In this document: positions 1 to 6,409 of the stretch, in pieces
Numbering within the stretch: the first letter of the stretch is position 1
Layout of the letters: every line of letters starts with the position of its first letter
NCBI GenBank assembly: GCA_051003795.1
Contig: JBPCKZ010000106.1
Span: 1-16,365 of the forward strand
Direction of reading: 5' to 3'
From: JALYXS01 sp051003795
Lineage (GTDB): Bacteria > Acidobacteriota > Terriglobia > Bryobacterales > Bryobacteraceae
Length of the DNA stretch: 16,365 nt
Notes under the pieces: generated by a model
What the model was told of the DNA's origin: nothing
The model's input: only the letters and a program-made list of their open reading frames with translations
The model's database searches: none
Translations under genes and position numbers: made by a program

Positions 1-74
1 TGGTCGCCACCAGAGCCCGTCTCCGCTTCACCGGCACGACCAAACTAACATGCACTCCCGGAAGTCGAGATCCA

Positions 75-127
75 AATAGGACATTTCTACTTGGCCGGGA
101 ATAGGACATTTCTACTTGGCCTTGACA
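75..127. repeat. IS-like terminus with two direct repeats
   Basis: A 22-bp sequence occurs twice without mismatch, at 75-96 and 100-121 (shared core ATAGGACATTTCTACTTGGC), with a 25-bp period. The second copy runs directly into TTGACA (122-127). Read on the minus strand the block therefore starts 5'-TGTCAAGGCC and then carries GTAGAAATGTCC twice. Multiple subterminal repeats behind a 5'-TG terminus are typical of IS21-like and related elements, so I infer that the element boundary is near 127 and its body lies to the left, outside the window. No transposase can be identified in the 74 bp to the left. The IS family is an inference from memory of such ends, not from a search. Confidence 0.45.
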
Positions 128-135
128 ATGGGATG

Positions 136-2070
136 TCAACGATTGGATGCCAACAGATTTCCCGATCGATCGATATGGTAAAACCATCCGGGCGCGACCA
201 GTGTAGTGGAGCCATAATCCAATATGAGAGCCGGTCCCGGTAAAGCATTGCCGGACAAGTTGTCACGCTTCCACACGGGAATCGCGCGCCACTTGCCGCC
301 CACATGCACGCGGCGTTTGACAGGTTTCGCCGACCGGGCGCTCGCGCTACGGCCGAGCGAAGGTTTCGCCCGCGCCAGCACCGCGCGCACCCGCACGGTC
401 ACAATCTCCGTCGCGCGCGTTCGATCGCAGTAGCCATAGATGCGCTCGTGTTCGCGATGAAAGGGCTCCGCTTGATCGGACGCAGTCCAGGGTACGGTCA
501 GCTCGTAGCTTTGGCCGGCGTACCGGAGATCGGCGAAGCGCTCAATGCGCGCGCCGCGGACTTCCTTGCGGGCGCGCGTCTCCAGTTTCTGAAATCGCCG
601 CGCGATGTCTCCGGCTTTCAGCGCGCCCATCGAATAATCCCGCGCGCGGTCCGCCAACAACATCCCCAACGCGGAGAGCGCCTCGGCGAATCGAGGCACG
701 ACCACCGTTGAGATTCCGAGCTCGTCGGCGATCTCGCAGGCGTGCAGCCCGCCGCAGCCGCCGAAGGCCACCAGCGGAAATTGGCGCGGGTCCTGCCCTC
801 GCTCGACCGACACGACGCGAATCGCGCGCTCCATGTTTGAGTTCGCGATTCGCACGATGCCCGCGGCCGCATCGACGAGACTTATGCCCAGTTGCCGCGC
901 TACCGTTGCAACGGCCGTTGCGGCGCGCGCGGGATCGATCCTCATCGAGCCGCCCAGGAATTGTTCGGGCGCGATCCGCCCCAGCACCACGTGCGCGTCC
1001 GTGACGGTAGGCTCATCCCCCGTTCCGTAACACGCGGGGCCGGGATTCGCGCCCGCGCTCTCGGGACCCACCCGCAGGCGTCCGCCTTCATCCACGCGGG
1101 CGAGCGATCCGCCGCCCGCGCCCGCCGTGTGGATATCGAGCATGGGAACGCGTACCGGCATGCCATCGACGACCGACTCCGTCGTGAGGCGGGGCCGCTC
1201 TTCGGCGAGGCTGACGTCGGTCGAAGTGCCGCCCATGTCGAACGTAAGCGAACGCGGGAATCCGCTCAACCGCGCCATGGCGGAGGCGCCCACGATGCCG
1301 CCGGCCGGACCGGAAAGAATGGTTCGCACCGCGTGTTGGCGCGCTTCCGCCATGGTGAGGAACCCGCCGTTCGACTGCATGACGGCGACCGGATGCGGGC
1401 ACCCGCGCTGCAGCTCGCCGAGGTACGCATCCATGAGCGGGCCCACGTAAGCGTTGATGAGGGTTGTCGAGGCTCGCTCGTATTCACGGAATTCCGGCGA
1501 GATCCGGCTGGAGCGACAGACGTATCTCAGCCCGCGCCCCAGCCCGCACCCCAGCCCGCTCAACGCTTCCATCACGGCACGCTCGTTGGAATCGTTTTCG
1601 TAAGAGTGCAGCAGGCAGATGGCGATCGATTCGGCGCCGCTCCGCCGCACCTTTGCCGCCAGCGCCTTTAGATCCGCCGGTGTCGGTTTCCGCGAAACCG
1701 TCCCATCGAAATACGTTCGCTCCGCGATTCCGAAGCAGAGGGACGAAGAGATCAAGTGCGGCTTGATACGCGGCGTTAGATTGTAGAGTTCCGGCCGGTT
1801 CTGGCGTCCGATGTGCGCCAGATCCTCGAATCCCGCCGTGGTAACGAACGCCGTCTTCGCGCCTTTCCGTTCGAGCAGCGCGTTGGTGGCGACGGTCGAC
1901 CCGTGCACCACCTCCACCTTCCCGCCGCTCGAAGCCCGCGCGATGCCTTCGAGAATTACTTCGGCGGGCGAGGTCGGATTGGAGCGAAGCTTGAAAAGTT
2001 CGAGCCGTCCATCGTCGCGCAAGACGACGAAATCCGTGAATGTGCCGCCGGAATCGATGCCAATCCGCAT
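136..2070 (-). CDS. hyuA: Hydantoinase A / 5-oxoprolinase family protein
   Basis: The 644-residue protein belongs to the ATP-dependent hydantoinase/oxoprolinase (HyuA) family, actin/hexokinase-fold ATPases that open hydantoin or 5-oxoproline rings, normally with a HyuB partner in the cytoplasm. The N-terminal domain starts with the phosphate loop GIDSGGTFTD (residues 4-13), then GSTVATNALLERKGA (57-71). The core has REYERAST (195-202), SGPAGG (253-258), FDMGGTSTDVSL (277-288) and HTAGAGGGS (314-322), and FGGCGGLHAC near the end of the ATPase part. The C-terminal domain ends normally, so the gene looks complete though slightly shorter than many relatives. Its start follows the upstream membrane gene by 3 bp with no clear Shine-Dalgarno. 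HyuB would be expected downstream, but an IS-like end begins 8 bp past the stop. Substrate cannot be told from sequence. A short Gly-Leu-Gly repeat at residues 172-181 is unusual. Confidence 0.9.
   Translation of the reverse strand: MRIGIDSGGTFTDFVVLRDDGRLELFKLRSNPTSPAEVILEGIARASSGGKVEVVHGSTVATNALLERKGAKTAFVTTAGFEDLAHIGRQNRPELYNLTPRIKPHLISSSLCFGIAERTYFDGTVSRKPTPADLKALAAKVRRSGAESIAICLLHSYENDSNERAVMEALSGLGCGLGRGLRYVCRSSRISPEFREYERASTTLINAYVGPLMDAYLGELQRGCPHPVAVMQSNGGFLTMAEARQHAVRTILSGPAGGIVGASAMARLSGFPRSLTFDMGGTSTDVSLAEERPRLTTESVVDGMPVRVPMLDIHTAGAGGGSLARVDEGGRLRVGPESAGANPGPACYGTGDEPTVTDAHVVLGRIAPEQFLGGSMRIDPARAATAVATVARQLGISLVDAAAGIVRIANSNMERAIRVVSVERGQDPRQFPLVAFGGCGGLHACEIADELGISTVVVPRFAEALSALGMLLADRARDYSMGALKAGDIARRFQKLETRARKEVRGARIERFADLRYAGQSYELTVPWTASDQAEPFHREHERIYGYCDRTRATEIVTVRVRAVLARAKPSLGRSASARSAKPVKRRVHVGGKWRAIPVWKRDNLSGNALPGPALILDYGSTTLVAPGWFYHIDRSGNLLASNR
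1528..1560. repeat. 12-bp tandem repeat inside hyuA
   Basis: Units CAGCCCGCGCCC (1528-1539), CAGCCCGCACCC (1540-1551) and a partial CAGCCCGCT (1552-1560) form 2.75 copies. On the coding (minus) strand this gives an in-frame S-GLGC-GLGR-GL run (residues 171-181), just before the conserved PEFREYER segment. Because the unit is a multiple of three, copy-number change would alter loop length without a frameshift. Confidence 0.85.
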
Positions 2071-2073
2071 GGG

Positions 2074-3318
2074 CTATTGGGGCTCGAGCGCCTGTTCACG
2101 AGTCTTCTCCACCGCCAGGTATCCACACGTGACAATTACCAGAAACATCGTCAAAAGTTCGCTGTCGCCCAGGTTCAGCTCGAACAGGCCGCCCAGCATG
2201 GTCGCGATCACGCACGCGATCCCGCCATTCAACAAGAAGCGCGCGTTGCTCCGGCCCGGTGGAAGGCGGCGCAACGTTCTCCCGAAATCGTGGAGAATCC
2301 GCAACAGCATCCACAGCAGCATCAGCATCGTGGGAATGCCGCGCTCCGCCGCGTAATGCACGTAAATGTTATGGAGATGCCCGTACCATCCGGTAGGCAG
2401 CGGACGCGGAATATCGGCCGGAACCCACTTCAGGAACTGCGCTTTCACTTCTTCGGGGCCAAGCCCCAACCACGGATGCGCTTCGATCATGCGCCATCCC
2501 GTCCGTAAAGCAACCACGCGGAAGCCGTTTGAGTCCGTGTTTTTTTGCGGCTCGAAAATCGAAACGAAACGTCGATGCACGTGACCCGGAGCCGCCCACA
2601 GCCCCACGAGCGCGACCGCCGGAATGGCGAATACCAGCCACCGTTTCCAGAACCAGAGCAGATACAACGCTCCCGCCGGAAACGCCAAATAAATTATGCT
2701 GCGCGTGTCTCCCAAGACCAGAACGACCGCGATCAGGGCGCCGCATGCCAGTATCGCGCGGTAGCCGCGCTTGCGAACGCCGGGCGCGAAGAACAGAAAC
2801 GACATGAGCATCAGCAGCTCGAACATCTGCTGCCCGGAGAAGGTCATCCAGTGGCTCATGAATCCGGTGATTCGATCCGCCACGTAGAAATCGTAAAAGC
2901 CGCGTCCGAGGGCGCGCGCTTCTTGCACTTTGTTTGCGAACTGCACGACGCCGCGTCCGGCGATCAGCGCTCCGAAAGCCGTCCAACACAGAAACAGCCG
3001 CCGCGCGGTAAGCAGATCCCGGATGGTCGAAAAAACGGCCAGGATCATGAGGAAGACGTAGAACTTCCGGATTTGCGGAAGGCCGGCGGCTGGGTCGGGC
3101 GAAAACGCGAGCGAGACAACCGTTCCCAACAAAAATAATCCGAGCGGAAGCCAGATAGGCGGCAACCGCAGGCGCGCGCCCGAGAGGAACAACGCGGCCA
3201 GCGCCAGACCGAGTAAAGACTGGCTGACGGCGATTGAAAACAGGATGGCGACCGCCGATGCAAATGCCAGATACAAAGCCGCCCTCTGAAGATTTTCCCG
3301 CGGGAACCGCATCGTCAC
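2074..3318 (-). CDS. O-antigen ligase / polymerase-like membrane protein
   Basis: This 414-residue, very hydrophobic protein has about ten predicted membrane segments (for example roughly 13-47, 56-72, 87-97, 166-178, 187-203, 208-222, 228-242, 328-341, 364-380, 388-401). The large periplasmic loop between about 245 and 325 carries the landmarks of the Wzy_C/WaaL family: SNGFRVVALRTGWRMIEAHP, GLGP (286-288) and GHLHNIYVHYAAERG (313-327), with TRS (205-207) in a preceding loop and FELNLGDSE (379-387) in the last one. Such proteins transfer or polymerise undecaprenyl-linked glycans at the periplasmic face. Whether this one is a ligase or a polymerase cannot be decided from sequence. The called start is GTG at 3318; an ATG two codons later (3312) is equally possible, and no clear Shine-Dalgarno is seen for either. 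Its stop is 3 bp before hyuA, an odd partner. Confidence 0.85.
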   Translation of the reverse strand: MTMRFPRENLQRAALYLAFASAVAILFSIAVSQSLLGLALAALFLSGARLRLPPIWLPLGLFLLGTVVSLAFSPDPAAGLPQIRKFYVFLMILAVFSTIRDLLTARRLFLCWTAFGALIAGRGVVQFANKVQEARALGRGFYDFYVADRITGFMSHWMTFSGQQMFELLMLMSFLFFAPGVRKRGYRAILACGALIAVVLVLGDTRSIIYLAFPAGALYLLWFWKRWLVFAIPAVALVGLWAAPGHVHRRFVSIFEPQKNTDSNGFRVVALRTGWRMIEAHPWLGLGPEEVKAQFLKWVPADIPRPLPTGWYGHLHNIYVHYAAERGIPTMLMLLWMLLRILHDFGRTLRRLPPGRSNARFLLNGGIACVIATMLGGLFELNLGDSELLTMFLVIVTCGYLAVEKTREQALEPQ

Positions 3319-3433
3319 GGTAAGTATGGCAGAAGCCTTTTCGCATGGAGAAGCCGGAACCGATGTAGTTCCTTAACGGAACGCTCCTAATCTCTTCGGA
3401 GCGAATCCGAGTCTCGCGTCCAGCACTCCCGGA

Positions 3434-3647
3434 TCGCATGGAGCAGAGAAGGAAGACGAAAACCCCCACATGGGTATGAACTCGAACCGTCGTTCGCCGA
3501 GTTGGTCGTAGCCAGGTGCTGTCTGGTGGAACTATTGCGGGGCCGCACCGAGACCTCGATACTCCTCTTGTCTGGACTGAACCGGGCATGCTGGTACACA
3601 AATCCTTGGAAGCGGTGACAGCGGTTTAGAATTGCGATCAGTTCCAT
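3434..3647 (-). pseudogene. ISL3-type transposase, N-terminal relic
   Basis: Three consecutive minus-strand frames together spell the start of an ISL3-family transposase. The first frame (3647 to 3537) gives MELIAILNRCHRFQGFVYQH, then FSPDKRSIEVSVRPR. The second frame (3519 to 3460) gives APGYDQLGERRFEFIPMWGF. The third (3466 to 3434) gives GVFVFLLCSMR. Intact relatives have these blocks in one frame: a helical start, a VRPR strand, a Cys-containing zinc-binding stretch, then the APGYD...WGF block. Here the Cys stretch between RPR and APGYD is lost and at least two frameshifts are present, and nothing of the DDE catalytic domain follows. This is a dead fragment. No terminal inverted repeats were found around it. 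Confidence 0.75.
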
Positions 3648-3961
3648 GGCACGGAAGCAGGCGTCGGAGAAAAACCTCTACCATACGCCGCGAAATCCGA
3701 CTTGCCTTCCCACCTCGACAAATGTCGCTGAGTCGCTGATAAGCGGAACGACAGCGATCCCAACGAGGCCCTGTTCGGGTTGGGCAACTTATCGGCGCAC
3801 CAGGGAGTTGCTAAACGCTACGCGACAAGGCAGGAGTAATATCCTGGAGCCAATTCCCTGAAATGTGGACACGAGTTTGGCCTACGACACCCCAGTACAT
3901 CAAGCCCACCGTCCGGGGCAACACCGAAATCAGGAGAGGAACTCGAATAGGGGCCGGGGAC
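3648..3961. other. Non-coding stretch upstream of the ars operon
   Basis: These 314 bp hold no ORF I can support. The possible short frames show no recognisable motif or composition of a real protein. The sequence lies between the ISL3 relic and the arsR promoter and is probably decayed mobile-element or flanking DNA. A 9-mer TGTGGACAC near 3864 is the reverse complement of GTGTCCACA close to the window end, but the match is too short to interpret. Confidence 0.5.
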
Positions 3962-4000
3962 TTGATTCCATATTTCTATTACTGTAGAATGATGGAATCA
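3962..4000 (+). promoter_or_regulatory. arsR promoter within a large dyad operator
   Basis: A sigma70-like promoter is visible: TTGATT (3962-3967), 17 bp, TAGAAT (3985-3990). It lies inside an interrupted palindrome with one axis at 3981.5. The outer arms are TGATTCCA (3963-3970) and TGGAATCA (3993-4000); the inner arms are TTCTA (3974-3978) and TAGAA (3985-3989). The right outer arm ends on the first base of the arsR ATG. ArsR-family dimers bind such dyads and block RNA polymerase until As(III) binds. A start site about 7 nt past the -10 would fall at 3996-3998, giving an almost leaderless arsR mRNA. Confidence 0.7.
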
Positions 4001-4347
4001 TGGCGGCTAAACCAACCGAAGATGAAATCACCCGGTTTGCGGATATGTTTTCCGCAATGGGAACCGGCCCGCGCTTACGCATCATGCGGGTGCTGCTGGC
4101 CGCGCATCCTGACGGCATGGTCGTACACGAGATCGGGACGGAGTTAAGTATTCCGGCCTCAACGCTCTCGCATCATCTGGAGAAACTGAAAAACGAAGAT
4201 TTGGTCAAGGTCCGCCGTGAGGGGACCTATCTCTGGTACTCGGCAAACGCGGAAGCATTGCGGGAGCTTTTGGGCTTCCTCTACGCCGAGTGCTGCACCC
4301 GCAACAAAGCAGTTGAACCGAAGGCGATTGTTCGCGTCTGCGCATAG
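4000..4347 (+). CDS. arsR: Arsenic-responsive ArsR/SmtB family repressor
   Basis: The 115-residue winged-helix protein has its DNA-binding helix around 50-65 (IPASTLSHHLEKLKNE) and a wing at 69-80 (VKVRREGTYLWY). Cys98-Cys99 (AECCTRN) and Cys114 near the C terminus are candidate As(III) ligands, resembling the C-terminal three-Cys site described for the Acidithiobacillus ferrooxidans ArsR rather than the CxC in helix 3 of plasmid R773. The ATG at 4000 gives the N terminus expected for this subfamily. No Shine-Dalgarno precedes it, because the -10 box ends only 9 bp upstream; translation is probably leaderless or nearly so. It is the first gene of the ars operon, with arsM starting 10 bp after its stop, and it very likely autoregulates from the palindrome at 3963-4000. 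Confidence 0.93.
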   Translation: MAAKPTEDEITRFADMFSAMGTGPRLRIMRVLLAAHPDGMVVHEIGTELSIPASTLSHHLEKLKNEDLVKVRREGTYLWYSANAEALRELLGFLYAECCTRNKAVEPKAIVRVCA

Positions 4348-4357
4348 AAGGAAAAAT

Positions 4358-5194
4358 ATGAAACTCAAAGAAGCCGTAAAAGCGAAGTACGGACAAGCGG
4401 CATTGCGCGTCAACACGGGCGGAAGCTCCTGCTGCGGTGCGGGGGCAGCTCTTGATGGCTGCCGTGACCCGATAACCTCGAACCTTTACGACGCTTCGCA
4501 AACCGGCACGTTGCCGGAAGAAGCGGTGCTGGCTTCGCTCGGCTGTGGCAATCCCACGGCCTTAGCCGAATTGAAAGCCGGTGAAACCGTCCTCGATCTC
4601 GGCTCCGGTGGCGGTATCGACGTGTTGCTATCGGCCCGCCGCGTCGGCCCGACCGGCAAAGCCTACGGCCTCGATATGACCGATGAAATGCTGGCGCTCG
4701 CCCGCGAGAACCAGCGCAAGGCCGGGGTTGCGAATGTCGAATTTCTAAAAGGCGAAATCGAACGGATCCCGCTGCCTGACAACTCCGTCGATGTGATCAT
4801 AAGCAACTGCGTCATAAACCTTTCCGGTGATAAAGACCGCGTGTTACGTGAAGCGTTTCGCGTCCTGAAGCCGGGTGGACGTTTCGCGGTATCCGATGTG
4901 GTCACACGGGGGGCCGTGCCGGACGAAGTGCGCAAAAACATGCTGCTGTGGGTCGGTTGCATCGCCGGGGCGCTTGGGGATTATGAGTATGTCGCCAAGC
5001 TCACCAGAGCGGGCTTTGATGGTGTCGAAATTGAACCCACGCGGGTTTACAGCATCGAAGATGCAAGAACCTTTCTGAGTGGGCAGGGCGTTGACGTTGA
5101 CGCCATGGTTCCCGCTGTCGAAGGCAAGTTCTTAAGCGCCTTCATTCGCGCCACGAAGCCGGCAAACTGCTGCGGTCCCGGCTGCTGCGCGTGA
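4358..5194 (+). CDS. arsM: Arsenite S-adenosylmethionine methyltransferase
   Basis: This 278-residue class I methyltransferase should convert As(III) to methylated arsenicals using SAM, in the cytoplasm. The SAM site is VLDLGSGGGIDVLLSA (78-93) with YGLDMTDEML (103-112). The three cysteines known to be essential in ArsM are present: Cys63 (LGCGNP), Cys151 (SNCVINLS) and Cys201 (VGCIAGAL). Cys25-Cys26 and Cys35 form the usual N-terminal group, and the chain ends in a Cys-rich tail CCGPGCCA (271-278). The start at 4358 was chosen over the upstream open frame because AGAAGGA (4346-4352) is a good Shine-Dalgarno 5 nt away and MKLKEAVKAKYG is the family N terminus. The stop overlaps the aqpS GTG by 4 bp, so the two are probably translationally coupled. 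Confidence 0.95.
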   Translation: MKLKEAVKAKYGQAALRVNTGGSSCCGAGAALDGCRDPITSNLYDASQTGTLPEEAVLASLGCGNPTALAELKAGETVLDLGSGGGIDVLLSARRVGPTGKAYGLDMTDEMLALARENQRKAGVANVEFLKGEIERIPLPDNSVDVIISNCVINLSGDKDRVLREAFRVLKPGGRFAVSDVVTRGAVPDEVRKNMLLWVGCIAGALGDYEYVAKLTRAGFDGVEIEPTRVYSIEDARTFLSGQGVDVDAMVPAVEGKFLSAFIRATKPANCCGPGCCA

Positions 5195-5886
5195 CGCGGG
5201 CGCGGCGCATAGCTGCTGAAACGGTCGGCACGGCTTTGCTGCTGGCCGCCATCGTCGGATCTGGCATTATGGGCGAACGTCTGGCCGGGGGAAACGTCGC
5301 GATTGCTCTGCTGGCCAATACGCTGGCAACAGGCGCAATGCTGGTGGCGCTGATTCTGACCTTCGGCCCGATCTCCGGCGCCCATTTCAACCCAGCCGTG
5401 ACGCTGGCCGACGCCTCGCAAGGCGGTCTGTCATGGCGTGAAGTGCCCGGATATATTGCGGCGCAAATCGTCGGCGCGTTCGCGGGCGTCGCGGCGGCGC
5501 ATGTGATGTTTGGTGAAGCGATGTTTAGCGCCTCGCGCCACGCAAGGGCCGGCGGCGCTCAACTTTTCAGTGAATTTATTGCAACCTTCGGGCTGCTCAA
5601 CGTGATCTGGGGATGTGCGCGGCTGCGCTCGTCCGCGGTGCCGTTCGCGGTCGGCGCTTACATCACTGGAGCCTATTGGTTCACGTCGTCAACGTCATTT
5701 GCAAACCCGGCCGTCACCCTCGCCCGGTCGGCAAGCGATTCCTTCGCCGGAATCCGGCCCGAAGATGTGCTGGGATTTATTGTGGCGCAACTGGCGGGGG
5801 CTGCAGCGGGAACATTGCTGTTTCGCTGGTTGGTGCCGTCGCTGCCGAAAGATGCTGCGTCCGCGATCGTTGCACATGAGAGGTAA
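5191..5886 (+). CDS. aqpS: Arsenic-operon aquaglyceroporin (AqpS-like MIP)
   Basis: The 231-residue protein is a major intrinsic protein family channel with six membrane helices and two half-helix loops bearing Asn-Pro-Ala: HFNPAVTL (NPA at 67-69) and FANPAVTL (NPA at 172-174). In ars operons such channels let As(III), and possibly methyl-As(III), diffuse out down the gradient made by ArsC; this role is known for Sinorhizobium meliloti AqpS. The residue after the second NPA is Val175, where water and glycerol channels usually have the Arg of the selectivity filter, which suits a widened pore for arsenic-operon members. The start GTG overlaps the arsM stop (GTGA); an open frame without a better start supports it. 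The arsC ATG follows the stop after 4 bp. Confidence 0.9.
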   Translation: MTRARRIAAETVGTALLLAAIVGSGIMGERLAGGNVAIALLANTLATGAMLVALILTFGPISGAHFNPAVTLADASQGGLSWREVPGYIAAQIVGAFAGVAAAHVMFGEAMFSASRHARAGGAQLFSEFIATFGLLNVIWGCARLRSSAVPFAVGAYITGAYWFTSSTSFANPAVTLARSASDSFAGIRPEDVLGFIVAQLAGAAAGTLLFRWLVPSLPKDAASAIVAHER

Positions 5887-5890
5887 ATTC

Positions 5891-6346
5891 ATGAGTTATA
5901 AAAAGCGAGTACTAATACTCTGCACCGGAAATTCAGCGCGTAGCCAGATGGCCGAAGGGCTGCTGCGCCACGATGCCGGAGAGCAATTTGACGTAGAAAG
6001 CGCGGGTACAAATGCAAGCTCGGTCCGTCCGGAAGCGATTGCCGCTATGCGCGAACTGGGAATTGATATTTCGGCGCAGAGGTCAAAAAACGTCGATGAA
6101 TTTGTGGGGCGGCCGTTCGATTACGTTATTACTGTCTGCGACAATGCCCGCGAAACCTGCCCGGTGTTCTTCGGAGCTGCAAAGAAACTGCACCATAGCT
6201 TCGACGACCCGCCCGCGCCGCATATCGGGACGGATGAAGAACGAACGACAGTTTTTCGGCGCGTTCGAGATGAACTGCGGGCCTATCTGGGCAATTTTGC
6301 CCAGAGTACCCTTTGCGAGACATTGCGCATCCACTCGGCCGAGTGA
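5891..6346 (+). CDS. arsC: Arsenate reductase, thioredoxin-coupled type
   Basis: The 151-residue protein has the low-molecular-weight tyrosine phosphatase fold of the Staphylococcus pI258-type arsenate reductase. The P-loop is CTGNSARS, Cys11 with Arg17 (CX5R). The redox relay cysteines are Cys83 and Cys90 in VCDNARETCPVF, each one position away from Cys10/82/89 of the pI258 enzyme. The general-acid region is FDDPPAP (104-110). It reduces As(V) to As(III) with thioredoxin as electron donor in the cytoplasm. The start at 5891 has GAGAGG (5878-5883) 7 nt upstream; the longer upstream frame is a shadow of aqpS. It is the last recognisable ars gene. The same frame stays open for another 156 codons after its TGA, across the repeat-bearing ORF described next. 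Confidence 0.95.
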   Translation: MSYKKRVLILCTGNSARSQMAEGLLRHDAGEQFDVESAGTNASSVRPEAIAAMRELGIDISAQRSKNVDEFVGRPFDYVITVCDNARETCPVFFGAAKKLHHSFDDPPAPHIGTDEERTTVFRRVRDELRAYLGNFAQSTLCETLRIHSAE

Positions 6347-6409
6347 TCCTGTTTCACGCCCGAGGCTTCCGCGAACCGACCAAACGCTACCCATTGGCCA
6401 CATCTCAGT

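Noticed and set aside
3..104. 33-codon plus-strand frame at the window edge, possibly the C-terminal end of a transposase
   Set aside because: Its stop falls inside the second repeat copy, and the peptide (VATRARLRFTGTTKL and on) matches no transposase I know. Too short to support.
3356..3382. Alternating GGAAC / GTTCC / GGAAC, able to form two exclusive hairpins
   Set aside because: Five-base stems with no T run and no adjacent gene start; too weak for a terminator or attenuator.
2369..3601. 410-codon minus-strand frame overlapping the O-antigen ligase-like gene
   Set aside because: It uses another frame of the same strand; its product is not membrane-like and has no motif. Only its first part, around 3434-3466, has meaning, as one of the three frames of the ISL3 relic.
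3863..4147. Open plus-strand frame running from the spacer into arsR
   Set aside because: It overlaps arsR in a different frame, has no Shine-Dalgarno and no recognisable motif, while arsR is clear.
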